Positions 37,363-45,470 of a DNA stretch of 64,000 nucleotides are shown one piece after another; position 1 is the first letter of the stretch, and every line of letters starts with the position of its first letter. The stretch comes from CAVORB01 sp963736235 (GTDB lineage Bacteria > Pseudomonadota > Gammaproteobacteria > Chromatiales > Chromatiaceae), in NCBI GenBank assembly GCA_963736235.1, contig CAVTOR010000005.1, forward strand, positions 248,001 through 312,000, written 5' to 3'. The notes under the pieces are model-generated. The model was not told the DNA's origin, ran no database searches, and was given only the letters and a program-made list of their open reading frames with translations. The position numbers and the translations under genes were made by a program.

Positions 37363-37365
37363 TCC

Positions 37366-37779
37366 ATGCTGCAACCGAAAAGAACCAAGTTCCGCAAGCA
37401 ACACAAAGGGCGCAATCGCGGCCTTGCCCAGTCGGGGAGCAGCGTGAGCTTCGGAGAGTTCGGGCTGAAGGCAACCACCCGTGGCCGCTTGACGGCACGG
37501 CAAATCGAAGCGGCTCGACGCGCCATCACCCGTAAGGTCCGCCGTGGCGGGAAGCTTTGGATTCGGGTGTTCCCGGACAAGCCGATCTCCAAGAAACCCC
37601 TGGAGGTCCGCATGGGCAAGGGCAAGGGCAACGTGGAGTATTGGGTGGCATTGGTCCAGCCGGGCAAGGTGCTGTACGAAATCGAGGGAGTGCCGGAGGT
37701 GCTGGCGCGCGAGGCGTTCGAGCTGGCGGCGGCCAAGCTCCCGGTGCAGACCACCTTTTCGAAGCGGACGGTGATGTGA
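37366..37779 (+). CDS. rplP: Ribosomal protein L16
   Basis: A-site protein of the large subunit, 137 aa: MLQPKRTKFRKQHKGRNRGLA, IEAARRAITRKVRRGGKLWIR and RMGKGKGNVEYWVA. It begins 3 bases after rpsC and its stop overlaps the rpmC ATG by one base. Confidence 0.97.
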   Translation: MLQPKRTKFRKQHKGRNRGLAQSGSSVSFGEFGLKATTRGRLTARQIEAARRAITRKVRRGGKLWIRVFPDKPISKKPLEVRMGKGKGNVEYWVALVQPGKVLYEIEGVPEVLAREAFELAAAKLPVQTTFSKRTVM

Positions 37780-37979
37780 TGAAAGCGAAAGATTTGAGGA
37801 AGAGCAGCGGTGAAGAACTGCAAAAGCAGCTCCAAGAGCTGCTCAAGGAGCAGTTCAGCCTGCGCATGCAGCGCGGCGTCGGCCAGCTTTCGCGGCCCTC
37901 TCAGATGCGTGTCGTACGACGCGACATCGCGCGGATCAAGACGGTAATGACTGAAATGAAGGCGGGCAGCGGGAAATGA
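37779..37979 (+). CDS. rpmC: Ribosomal protein L29
   Basis: Exit-site protein, 66 aa, helical: MKAKDLRKSSGEELQKQLQELLKEQFSLRMQ in outline and VVRRDIARIKTVM. The ATG shares its A with the rplP stop, and the gene overlaps rpsQ by four bases, so rplP-rpmC-rpsQ are translationally coupled. Confidence 0.95.
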   Translation: MKAKDLRKSSGEELQKQLQELLKEQFSLRMQRGVGQLSRPSQMRVVRRDIARIKTVMTEMKAGSGK

Positions 37980-38236
37980 GCGCGGAAGAAAAGACCAACC
38001 GTAGGTTGACGGGTCGCGTCGTAAGCAATGCGATGGATAAGACGATTACCCTTGTGGTGGAGCGCCAGGTGAAGCATCCCCTCTACGGCAAGTTCATCCG
38101 CCGCTCGACCAAGATCCACGCCCATGACGAGGCAAACGCGTGTGGTGCCGGCGATTGGGTGATCGTGGAGCAGTGTCGCCCGCTGTCCAAGACCAAGGCT
38201 TGGCGGTTGGTGGAAATCGTGGAAAAGGCACGCTGA
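37976..38236 (+). CDS. rpsQ: Ribosomal protein S17
   Basis: 16S-binding primary assembly protein, 86 aa: LTGRVVSNAMDKTITLVVER and KFIRRSTKIHAHDE. Last gene of the S10 operon; a 71-bp gap separates it from rplN, first gene of the spc operon. Confidence 0.96.
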   Translation: MSAEEKTNRRLTGRVVSNAMDKTITLVVERQVKHPLYGKFIRRSTKIHAHDEANACGAGDWVIVEQCRPLSKTKAWRLVEIVEKAR

Positions 38237-38307
38237 GCTAGGTCGTAGACGCCTGATTCGAGGCCCCGACGGCGGGTGAAGCCGGGCGACATACAGGAAT
38301 AAAGACA

Positions 38308-38676
38308 ATGATTCAGATGCAGACCAACCTGAGCGTTGCCGACAACAGTGGCGCCAAGCGTGTGCAGTGCATCAAGGTGCTGGGCGGTTCGCACCGGCGC
38401 TATGCCGACATCGGCGACGTGATCAAGGTGACGGTAAAAGACGCCATTCCGCGGGGAAAGGTCAAGAAAGGCGACGTGTTCAACGCGGTGGTGGTGCGCA
38501 CCAAGAAGGGTGTGCGGCGCACGGACGGGTCGGTGATCCGTTTCGACGGCAATGCGGCGGTCCTGCTCAACAACCAGCTGCAACCCATCGGTACCCGTAT
38601 CTTCGGCCCGGTGACGAGGGAGCTGCGCGGCGAGCGCTTCATGAAGATCATTTCACTGGCGCCGGAAGTTCTGTGA
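38308..38676 (+). CDS. rplN: Ribosomal protein L14
   Basis: Subunit-interface protein, 122 aa: MIQMQTNLSVADNSGAKRVQCIKVLGG, RPDG-type loop (VRRTDGSVIRFDGNAAVLLN) and the C-terminal FMKIISLAPEVL. CAGGAATAAAGACA precedes the ATG. Confidence 0.97.
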   Translation: MIQMQTNLSVADNSGAKRVQCIKVLGGSHRRYADIGDVIKVTVKDAIPRGKVKKGDVFNAVVVRTKKGVRRTDGSVIRFDGNAAVLLNNQLQPIGTRIFGPVTRELRGERFMKIISLAPEVL

Positions 38677-38688
38677 GGTTTTTGGGTC

Positions 38689-39007
38689 ATGCGCAAGATT
38701 AAGAAGGGTGACGACGTCGTCGTCCTCACCGGCAAAGACAAGGGAAAGCGTGGCACCGTGCTGCGCGTGCTCGACGATAACCATATCGTGGTTGAGAACG
38801 TGAACATGGTGAAGAAGCACCAGAAGCCGAATCCCCAGCGCGGCGTCCCAGGCGGTATCGTCGATAAGGAGATGCCGTTGCGACGTATCCAATGTCGGTC
38901 TCTACAACCCGGCAAAGGACGGTGCGGACCGGGTCGGGTTCAAGATTCTCGAGGACGGCCGGAAGGTGCGCGTGTTCAAGTCCAACGGCGAAGTCGTCGA
39001 CGTTTGA
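38689..39007 (+). CDS. rplX: Ribosomal protein L24, with one apparent frameshift
   Basis: Assembly-initiator protein of the large subunit. The frame reads MRKIKKGDDVVVLTGKDKGKRGTVLRVL (KOW motif) to VDKEMPL, then one extra base (C at 38881) shifts it. Dropping that base restores the family sequence DVSNVGLYNPAKDGADRVGF to a TGA at 39005-39007, giving 105 aa, the normal length. As L24 is normally conserved, a sequencing error is the simplest reading. Confidence 0.93.
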
Positions 39008-39018
39008 GTGATTCAGCC

Positions 39019-39558
39019 ATGTCCAGATTGCAGACAGAATACGCGGAGAAGATCGTCGGCCAGCTCATGGAGCGCTTCCAGTACGGCAGCGTGATGCAAG
39101 TGCCGAGAGTCGAAAAAATCAGCCTCAACATGGGTGTCGGAGAGGCGATCGCCGATAAGAAGATCATGGATCATGCGGTTTCGGACCTGCGCTCCATCGC
39201 CGGGCAAAAACCGATCGTGACCAACGCGCGCAAGTCGGTGGCGGGATTTAAGATCCGCGAGGGCTGGCCGATCGGCTGCAAGGTTACCCTGCGCCGTGAG
39301 CGCATGTACGAATTCCTTGACCGCCTCATCAATGTAGCGATCCCGCGTATCCGCGATTTCCGGGGACTCAACCCGAAGGCATTCGACGGGCGCGGAAACT
39401 ACAGCATGGGCGTCAGGGAGCAGATCATCTTTCCGGAGATCGACTACGACAAGATCGACGCCCTGCGTGGCCTCGACATTACCATTACGACCTCGGCCCA
39501 GACCGATGAAGAGGGCCGGGCTCTGCTCGAGGCATTCAAGTTTCCCTTCAGGAGCTGA
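39019..39558 (+). CDS. rplE: Ribosomal protein L5
   Basis: 5S rRNA-binding protein of the large subunit, 179 aa: VPRVEKISLNMGVGEAIADKK, KSVAGFKIREGWPIGCKVTL and GRGNYSMGVREQIIFPEIDYD. The start ATG is 11 bases after the restored rplX stop. Confidence 0.96.
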   Translation: MSRLQTEYAEKIVGQLMERFQYGSVMQVPRVEKISLNMGVGEAIADKKIMDHAVSDLRSIAGQKPIVTNARKSVAGFKIREGWPIGCKVTLRRERMYEFLDRLINVAIPRIRDFRGLNPKAFDGRGNYSMGVREQIIFPEIDYDKIDALRGLDITITTSAQTDEEGRALLEAFKFPFRS

Positions 39559-39567
39559 GAACGGATC

Positions 39568-39873
39568 ATGGCGAAAAAGAGCATGGTGGCGCGCGACGTC
39601 AAGCGCGCCAAGATAGCGAGCAAGTATGCCGCCAAGCGGGCCGCGCTAAAGGCGGTTGTCGCCGATCGCAATGCCAGCCAGGAACAGGTTGAAGCGGCGA
39701 TCGCGCAACTGCAGAAGCTGCCGCGGGATGCGAGTCCCACCAGGCAGCAGCGCCGCTGCCGGGTCAGCGGCCGCCCGCATGGCGTCTACCGCAAGTTCGG
39801 TCTTGGCCGCAACAAGCTGCGCGAGGCGGTCATGCGCGGCGACGTACCCGGCCTGGTGAAGGCCAGCTGGTAA
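39568..39873 (+). CDS. rpsN: Ribosomal protein S14 (zinc-free type)
   Basis: Small-subunit head protein, 101 aa, the long form without the CxxC zinc pairs. RKLPRDASPTRQQRRCRVSGRPHGVYRKFGL in outline. 9 bases after rplE; an 81-bp spacer follows before rpsH. Confidence 0.96.
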   Translation: MAKKSMVARDVKRAKIASKYAAKRAALKAVVADRNASQEQVEAAIAQLQKLPRDASPTRQQRRCRVSGRPHGVYRKFGLGRNKLREAVMRGDVPGLVKASW

Positions 39874-39954
39874 CGGGGTTTTCCCGCCGAAGAATTTTTT
39901 CATCAACGAGCCGGGTATCGCGCCGCAGCGGCGGACTGACCCGAGGAGTCGGCT

Positions 39955-40350
39955 ATGAGTATGTCGGATCCGATTGCGGATATGTTGACCAGAATCCGTA
40001 ACGGCCAGATTCGGGGCAAGGTGACCATCGCCATGCCCGCCTCCAAGCAGAAGCTTGCGATTGCCAACCTGTTGCAGGACGAGGGCTACCTCTCCGAGGT
40101 CTCGCTCGAGGGCGATGGCGTCAAGCGTCAGTTGGTTATCAAGCTCAAGTACTTTCGAGGTAAGCCCGTCATTGAGCGGCTTGAGCGGATCTCGCGCCCG
40201 GGTCTGCGCATCTACCGCGGCAAGGACGACTTGCCGAAGGTATGGGGCGGACTCGGCATGGCGATCGTTTCCACCTCCCAGGGGGTGATGACCGATCGCG
40301 CCGCGCGCAAGGCCGGTCATGGCGGCGAAATCGTCGCCTTTGTGGCCTGA
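39955..40350 (+). CDS. rpsH: Ribosomal protein S8
   Basis: Central-domain assembly protein and spc-operon regulator in E. coli, 131 aa: SMSDPIADMLTRIRNGQIRGK, RISRPGLRIYRGKDDLPKVWGGLGMAIVSTSQGVM in outline, and the C-terminal GGEIVAFVA. Confidence 0.97.
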   Translation: MSMSDPIADMLTRIRNGQIRGKVTIAMPASKQKLAIANLLQDEGYLSEVSLEGDGVKRQLVIKLKYFRGKPVIERLERISRPGLRIYRGKDDLPKVWGGLGMAIVSTSQGVMTDRAARKAGHGGEIVAFVA

Positions 40351-40367
40351 TCGGGAGGAGGCGAAAG

Positions 40368-40901
40368 ATGTCACGCATAGCGAAAGCACCTGTACCCGTC
40401 CCCTCCGGTGTCAGCGTCGAGATCTCAGCACAGGAGATCCGGATCAAGGGCGGCAAGGGCACCCTGGAATGGACCGTGCACCCGCTGGTGAGCGTCGCCC
40501 AGGAAGGCGGCGAGCTGAACGTGTCTCCGGTCACCGAGAGCAAGGAAGCGTGGGCACAGGCAGGGACGACCCGCGCGCTGCTCAACAACATGGTTGTGGG
40601 CTGCAGCGCCGGGTTTGAACGCAAGCTAACCCTGGTGGGAGTCGGTTATCGGGCGCAGGCCCAGGGCAACAACCTGAACCTGACGCTCGGATTCTCGCAC
40701 CCCATGAACTATCCAGTGCCCGAAGGCATCGCGGTGGCTACGCCGTCTCCGACGGAGATCATCGTGAGCGGCGCGGACAAGCAGAAGGTCGGCCAGATCG
40801 CCTCGGAGATTCGTGGTTTCCGTCCTCCCGAGCCATACAAGGGCAAGGGTGTGCGTTACGCGGACGAGCAAGTCCTGCGTAAAGAAGCGAAGAAGAAGTA
40901 A
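40368..40901 (+). CDS. rplF: Ribosomal protein L6
   Basis: Large-subunit protein near the sarcin-ricin loop, 177 aa, two repeated domains. SRIAKAPVPVPSGVSV start, NMVVGCSAGFERKLTLVGVGYRA and the end RPPEPYKGKGVRYADEQVLRKEAKKK in outline. GGGAGGAGG precedes the ATG. Confidence 0.96.
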   Translation: MSRIAKAPVPVPSGVSVEISAQEIRIKGGKGTLEWTVHPLVSVAQEGGELNVSPVTESKEAWAQAGTTRALLNNMVVGCSAGFERKLTLVGVGYRAQAQGNNLNLTLGFSHPMNYPVPEGIAVATPSPTEIIVSGADKQKVGQIASEIRGFRPPEPYKGKGVRYADEQVLRKEAKKK

Positions 40902-40912
40902 GGGTTACCGAT

Positions 40913-41269
40913 ATGGACAAGAAGCAAGCACGTCTGCGCCGCGCGGCGCGCGCCCGCGCCAAGATACGGGAGCTCGGTACCTTCCGTCTCTGCGTATACC
41001 GCACGCCACGCCACATGTATGCTCAGGTTATCTCGCCGGATGGCGGCAAGGTAGTCGCCAGCGCTTCGACGGTGGAGAAGCAGCTGCGAGAGTCCATCTC
41101 TGGGCACCCCGGCAACAGTGCCGCGGCGGCCGCGGTCGGCAAGGCGATCGCCGAGCGTGCGAAGTTGGCGGGCGTCGAGAAGGTGGCATTCGACCGCTCC
41201 GGGTTCCGCTACCACGGCAGGGTGAAGTCCCTGGCCGATGCGGCGCGCGAAAGCGGACTGCAATTCTAA
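40913..41269 (+). CDS. rplR: Ribosomal protein L18
   Basis: 5S rRNA-binding protein, 118 aa: MDKKQARLRRAARARAKIRE, LCVYRTPRHMYAQVI, and the FDRSGFRYHGRVKSLADAARESGL C-terminus in outline. Usual length and order. Confidence 0.96.
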   Translation: MDKKQARLRRAARARAKIRELGTFRLCVYRTPRHMYAQVISPDGGKVVASASTVEKQLRESISGHPGNSAAAAAVGKAIAERAKLAGVEKVAFDRSGFRYHGRVKSLADAARESGLQF

Positions 41270-41279
41270 GGGCTGAACC

Positions 41280-41786
41280 ATGGCGAATTACAATCCCAAG
41301 CCGGAAGGCGACGAATTTCTCGAGAAACTGGTCGGGGTCAACCGTGTGGCCAAGGTCGTGAAGGGTGGCCGCCAGTTCGGCTTCTCGGCCCTCACCGTGG
41401 TGGGCGATGGCAAGGGCCGCGTGGGCTTCGGTACCGGCAAGGCGCGTGAGGTTCCGGTGGCCATTCAGAAGGCCATGGAGAGTGCGCGCAGGAATATGGT
41501 CGAGGTCAAGCTCAACGGCACCACGCTGCAGTACCCGGTAAATGGCCGGCACGGCGCCGCGAAGGTGTTCATGCAGCCCGCGTCCGAAGGTACGGGAATC
41601 ATCGCGGGCGGCGCAATGCGCGCCGTATTCGAGGTGCTCGGGGTGCACAACGTCCTTGCCAAGTGCATCGGGACGAACAACCAGATGAACGTGGTGCGCG
41701 CGACGATCAACGGGCTGTGCGCCATGTCCGACCCGGAAGCTGTCGCGGCCAAGCGCGGCAAGACCGTCGAAGAGATCCTGGGGTAG
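41280..41786 (+). CDS. rpsE: Ribosomal protein S5
   Basis: Accuracy protein at the mRNA channel, 168 aa: EKLVGVNRVAKVVKGGRQFGFSALTVVGDG, GVGTGKARE-type loop (GFGTGKAREVPVAI) and GGAMRAVFEVLGVHNVLAK in outline. 3 bases before rpmD. Confidence 0.97.
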   Translation: MANYNPKPEGDEFLEKLVGVNRVAKVVKGGRQFGFSALTVVGDGKGRVGFGTGKAREVPVAIQKAMESARRNMVEVKLNGTTLQYPVNGRHGAAKVFMQPASEGTGIIAGGAMRAVFEVLGVHNVLAKCIGTNNQMNVVRATINGLCAMSDPEAVAAKRGKTVEEILG

Positions 41787-41789
41787 CAG

Positions 41790-41978
41790 ATGGACAAGAA
41801 GACGATGAAGGTTACGCTGGTGCGCAGCCTGAACGGGCGTCTGGACTCGCATCAGGCGTCTGTGCGCGGTCTTGGCCTGCGGCGCATGCACCAGGTAGTT
41901 GAGGTCGAGGATACCCCGGCGACACGCGGAATGGTCAATAAGGTCGCCTACATGGTGAAGGTGCTCGAGGAATCCTGA
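41790..41978 (+). CDS. rpmD: Ribosomal protein L30
   Basis: 62-aa large-subunit protein: MKVTLVRSLNGRLDSHQASV, RRMHQVVEVEDTPATRGMVNKV. One base between its stop and the rplO ATG. Confidence 0.95.
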   Translation: MDKKTMKVTLVRSLNGRLDSHQASVRGLGLRRMHQVVEVEDTPATRGMVNKVAYMVKVLEES

Positions 41979-41979
41979 C

Positions 41980-42414
41980 ATGCGCTTGAATGACATTCAG
42001 CCCGCAGAGGGCAGCAAAAGCGACCGCAAGCGAGTCGGGCGCGGTATCGGCAGCGGACTCGGTAAGACCGGCGGGCGCGGACACAAGGGACAGAAGTCCC
42101 GTGCCGGTGGCTTCCACAAGGTCGGTTTCGAGGGCGGCCAGATGCCGTTGCAGCGTCGCTTGCCAAAGATCGGCTTCCGCTCGCGCAAGGGGATGACCGC
42201 GGACGAGGTGCGCCTGGGCGAGCTCAAACGCGTCGAGGGAGACGTCGTGAGTCTGGAGACCTTGCGCGCCGCCGACCTGATTGGCAGCGTCATCACAACC
42301 GTGAAGATCATCGCCTCCGGGCAAGTGGATCGGGCGCTGACCGTTCGCGGTGTTGGGGTCACCAAGGGCGCCCGGGCGGCGATCGAGGCGGCGGGCGGCA
42401 CAGTCGAAGCATAG
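41980..42414 (+). CDS. rplO: Ribosomal protein L15
   Basis: Late-assembly large-subunit protein, 144 aa: MRLNDIQPAEGSKSDRKRVGRG, GLGKTGGRGHKGQKSR and GGQMPLQRRLPKIGF. Last gene before secY, the usual order. Confidence 0.96.
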   Translation: MRLNDIQPAEGSKSDRKRVGRGIGSGLGKTGGRGHKGQKSRAGGFHKVGFEGGQMPLQRRLPKIGFRSRKGMTADEVRLGELKRVEGDVVSLETLRAADLIGSVITTVKIIASGQVDRALTVRGVGVTKGARAAIEAAGGTVEA

Positions 42415-42432
42415 GATCAACGCGAGACCATA

Positions 42433-43785
42433 ATGGCCAGGACTACTTCCTCCATGGCCGAAGCGCTCGGCGGCATGGGGCGGCTCACGGAGCTGCGTCA
42501 TCGCCTGCTGTTCGTGCTCGGTGCGCTGCTGGTGTATCGCATCGGCACCTTTATCCCGGTGCCGGGCGTGAACCCGGAGGCGCTGGCAATCCTGTTCGAT
42601 CAGAACCAGGGCTCCATCTTGGACATGTTCAACATGTTCTCGGGTGGCGCCCTGGAGCGGGCGAGCCTGTTTGCCTTGGGGATCATGCCTTACATCTCCG
42701 CCTCCATCATCATGCAGCTCATGAGCGCGGTTATCCCCAAGCTGGAGCAGCTCAAGAAGGAGGGTGAGCAGGGCCGGCGCAAGATCACCCAGTACACACG
42801 CTATGGCACCGTGGCCCTGGCCACGTTCCAGGCCATCGGCATCTCCGTTGCGTTGCAGGGACAGTCAGCCGGGGGCTCGGCGATCGTGGTCCAGTCCGGA
42901 TACGGCTTTGTATTTACCGCGGCCGTCTCGCTGGTGACCGGGACCATGTTCCTGATGTGGCTCGGCGAGCAGATCACGGAGCGCGGCATCGGCAATGGTA
43001 TCTCGCTCATCATCTTCGCCGGCATCGTCGCCGGCTTGCCGGCCGCGATCGGCGGCACGCTGGAATTGGTTCGCACCGGCGAGATGAACGCCTTGGCGGT
43101 CCTGGCGCTCTTCGTCGTGGCGCTCGGCGTGACTGCCTTTGTGGTCTTCGTGGAGCGAGGGCAGCGCAGGATCACGGTGAACTACGCGCGCCGTCAGCAG
43201 GGTAGACGCCTGATGGCGGCCCAGAGCACGCATTTGCCGCTCAAGCTCAACATGGCAGGTGTCATTCCGCCCATTTTCGCGTCGAGCATCATTCTGTTTC
43301 CAGGCACGCTTGGGCAGTGGTTCGGAAGCTCGGAGGATCTCCGCTGGCTGGCGGATATCACCAGCAAGCTGTCGCCGGGTGAGCCCGTCTACGTCATTTT
43401 CTATGCGCTCGCGATCATCTTTTTCTGCTTCTTCTACACTGCCTTGGTGTTTAACGCGAAAGAGACCGCAGACAACTTGAAGCGCTCGGGTGCCTTCATT
43501 CCAGGCATCCGCCCCGGTGAGCAAACCGCGCGTTACATCGATGGTGTGATGACGCGACTGACGGCGGCTGGCGCCATCTACATCACGGCCGTTTGCCTGT
43601 TGCCGGAGTTCCTCATCGTGGGCTGGAACGTGCCCTTCTATTTCGGCGGTACCTCGCTACTGATCGTGGTGGTGGTCGTCATGGATTTCATGGCGCAGAT
43701 TCAGGCGCACCTGATGTCCCACCAGTACGAGGGGCTGATGAAGAAGGCGAACCTGAAAGCACCCGGGGCGGGGCTGATCCGCTAG
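42433..43785 (+). CDS. secY: Preprotein translocase subunit SecY
   Basis: Channel of the Sec translocon, 450 aa with ten TM segments. LRHRLLFVLGALLVYRIGTFIPVPGVNP (TM1), the plug region FSGGALERASLFALGIMPYISASIIMQL in outline, LGEQITERGIGNGISLIIF and the cytosolic loop with VFVERGQRRITVNYARRQ. It lies at the end of the spc operon. Confidence 0.97.
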   Translation: MARTTSSMAEALGGMGRLTELRHRLLFVLGALLVYRIGTFIPVPGVNPEALAILFDQNQGSILDMFNMFSGGALERASLFALGIMPYISASIIMQLMSAVIPKLEQLKKEGEQGRRKITQYTRYGTVALATFQAIGISVALQGQSAGGSAIVVQSGYGFVFTAAVSLVTGTMFLMWLGEQITERGIGNGISLIIFAGIVAGLPAAIGGTLELVRTGEMNALAVLALFVVALGVTAFVVFVERGQRRITVNYARRQQGRRLMAAQSTHLPLKLNMAGVIPPIFASSIILFPGTLGQWFGSSEDLRWLADITSKLSPGEPVYVIFYALAIIFFCFFYTALVFNAKETADNLKRSGAFIPGIRPGEQTARYIDGVMTRLTAAGAIYITAVCLLPEFLIVGWNVPFYFGGTSLLIVVVVVMDFMAQIQAHLMSHQYEGLMKKANLKAPGAGLIR

Positions 43786-43828
43786 GGCGGGGCGCGCGCA
43801 TACCAAGAGTTTATCGGGAGTAAAGATC

Positions 43829-43942
43829 GTGAAAGTCAGGGCTTCAGTAAAAAGGGTCTGCCGCAACTGCAAGATCATCCGCCGCAATGGCGTGGTGCGC
43901 GTGATCTGTAAGGACCCCAAGCATAAGCAGCGTCAGGGTTGA
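43829..43942 (+). CDS. rpmJ: Ribosomal protein L36
   Basis: 37-aa protein MKVRASVKRVCRNCKIIRRN followed by GVVRVICKDPKHKQRQG. Zinc ligands C11, C14, C27 and H32 are present (zinc-binding form). It starts with GTG, with GGGAG 8 bases upstream. It sits between secY and rpsM as in most bacteria. Confidence 0.96.
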   Translation: MKVRASVKRVCRNCKIIRRNGVVRVICKDPKHKQRQG

Positions 43943-43952
43943 GTCCCTTTCG

Positions 43953-43980
43953 TTGACTTTTTGACCAGAACTGGTAATCT
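43953..43980 (+). promoter_or_regulatory. Candidate promoter of the alpha operon
   Basis: TTGACT, a 16-bp spacer, TAATCT, lying in the 85-bp rpmJ-rpsM spacer and 48 bases before rpsM. The -35 box is good and the -10 box is weak. Confidence 0.4.
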
Positions 43981-44027
43981 GCGCGGTTTTCGCTCCGCGC
44001 GCTTGTGGATTTTGGAGACAGTAGAGC

Positions 44028-44384
44028 ATGGCCCGTATCGCCGGTGTCAACATCCCTGACAGGAAACATACAGTCATCGCGCTGACCGCGATTTACGGTA
44101 TCGGGCGCACCCGCGCAGCGCAGATCTGCGAGGCTGCGGGCGTGCCCAAAGATGCCAAGATCCAAAATCTGACCGAGGAAGAGGTCGATAAGCTGCGCAC
44201 GGCGGTGGCTCAATTTCCAGTTGAAGGCGACTTGCGTCGCGAGATCTCCATGAACATCAAGCGTCTCATGGACCTCGGTTGCAATCGCGGTATCCGCCAC
44301 CGTCGGGGCCTGCCCGTGCGCGGCCAGCGTACCAAAACCAACGCACGCACCCGCAAGGGTCCGCGGCGCCCGATCAAAAGATGA
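44028..44384 (+). CDS. rpsM: Ribosomal protein S13
   Basis: Head protein contacting L5 and the P-site tRNA, 118 aa: MARIAGVNIPDRKHTVIALTAIYGIGRTRA in outline, GCNRGIRHRRGLPVRGQRTKTNARTRKGPRR in outline. First gene of the alpha operon. Confidence 0.97.
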   Translation: MARIAGVNIPDRKHTVIALTAIYGIGRTRAAQICEAAGVPKDAKIQNLTEEEVDKLRTAVAQFPVEGDLRREISMNIKRLMDLGCNRGIRHRRGLPVRGQRTKTNARTRKGPRRPIKR

Positions 44385-44421
44385 TTAACGCTAGCCGCGT
44401 TCGCTAGTCAGGGAATACTCG

Positions 44422-44808
44422 ATGGCCAAACAGACCCGAACCAAGAAGAAGGTGAAAAAGCAGGTGGCGGATGGAATCGCACACGTCCACGCCTCCTTCA
44501 ACAACACCATCATCACCATCACCGATCGCCAGGGCAATGCGCTGGCGTGGGCGACTTCCGGCGGCTCCGGATTCCGTGGCTCTCGCAAGAGCACACCGTT
44601 CGCGGCGCAGGTCGCTGCGGATCGCGCGGGACAGGCCGTCAAGGAATACGGGCTGAAGAATCTCGACGTTAACGTCAAGGGGCCCGGGCCCGGTCGCGAG
44701 TCCGCTGTCCGCGCGCTCAACAACGCGGGCTTCAAGATTACGAGCATCACGGACGTGACGCCCATTCCCCATAACGGATGCCGCCCGCCGAAGAAGCGTC
44801 GCGTCTAA
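44422..44808 (+). CDS. rpsK: Ribosomal protein S11
   Basis: Platform protein next to the mRNA exit, 128 aa: ADGIAHVHASFNNTIITITD, SGGSGFRGSRKSTPFAAQVA, and the C-terminal DVTPIPHNGCRPPKKRRV. Confidence 0.97.
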   Translation: MAKQTRTKKKVKKQVADGIAHVHASFNNTIITITDRQGNALAWATSGGSGFRGSRKSTPFAAQVAADRAGQAVKEYGLKNLDVNVKGPGPGRESAVRALNNAGFKITSITDVTPIPHNGCRPPKKRRV

Positions 44809-44828
44809 TCGCTGAGTAGGTTAAGAAC

Positions 44829-45449
44829 ATGGCAAGGTACACTGGCCCCACCTGTAAGCTGGCCCGTCGCGAGGGGACGGATCTCTCGCTGAAGAGTCGG
44901 GCGCGATCGCTCGACACCAAGTGCAATCTCGAGAAGATGCCGGGTCAGTCGACCGACCGGCGTCGGCGCGTGTCCGACTATGGTCTTCAGTTGCGGGAGA
45001 AGCAGAAGGTACGCCGCATGTACGGCGTCCTGGAGAAGCAGTTCCGCAATTACTACCACAAGGCCGCCGCTTCCAAGGGGGCCACTGGCGAGAATCTGCT
45101 GCGGCTGCTCGAGAGGCGTTTGGACAACGTGGTCTTCCGAATGGGATTCGGATCCACCCGCGCAGAAGCGCGCCAGCTGGTCAGCCACAAGGGCATCCTG
45201 GTCAATGGAAAGGCGGTCAATGTCCCGTCGTTCCAGGTCAGCGAGGAGGACCAGGTCGAGGTCCGCGAGAAGGCCAAAAAGCAAGTGCGTATTCAGAACG
45301 CGCTGGCGCTGGCCGAGCAATACGGCTTGCCCGACTGGATCGAGGTGGACACCAACGCGCTCAAGGGCGTGTTCAAGCGGGTTCCGGAACGATCCGATCT
45401 CCCGGCCGATATCAACGAAAACCTGATCGTGGAGTTGTACTCCAAGTAA
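44829..45449 (+). CDS. rpsD: Ribosomal protein S4
   Basis: 16S 5'-domain assembly protein and alpha-operon repressor in E. coli, 206 aa: MARYTGPTCKLARREGTDLSL, LREKQKVRRMYGVLEKQFR and the S4 RNA-binding domain LERRLDNVVFRMGFGSTRAEARQLVSHKGI in outline. No zinc Cys cluster (zinc-free form). Confidence 0.97.
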   Translation: MARYTGPTCKLARREGTDLSLKSRARSLDTKCNLEKMPGQSTDRRRRVSDYGLQLREKQKVRRMYGVLEKQFRNYYHKAAASKGATGENLLRLLERRLDNVVFRMGFGSTRAEARQLVSHKGILVNGKAVNVPSFQVSEEDQVEVREKAKKQVRIQNALALAEQYGLPDWIEVDTNALKGVFKRVPERSDLPADINENLIVELYSK

Positions 45450-45470
45450 AGGGAGACAGAGGGTCTTTGC

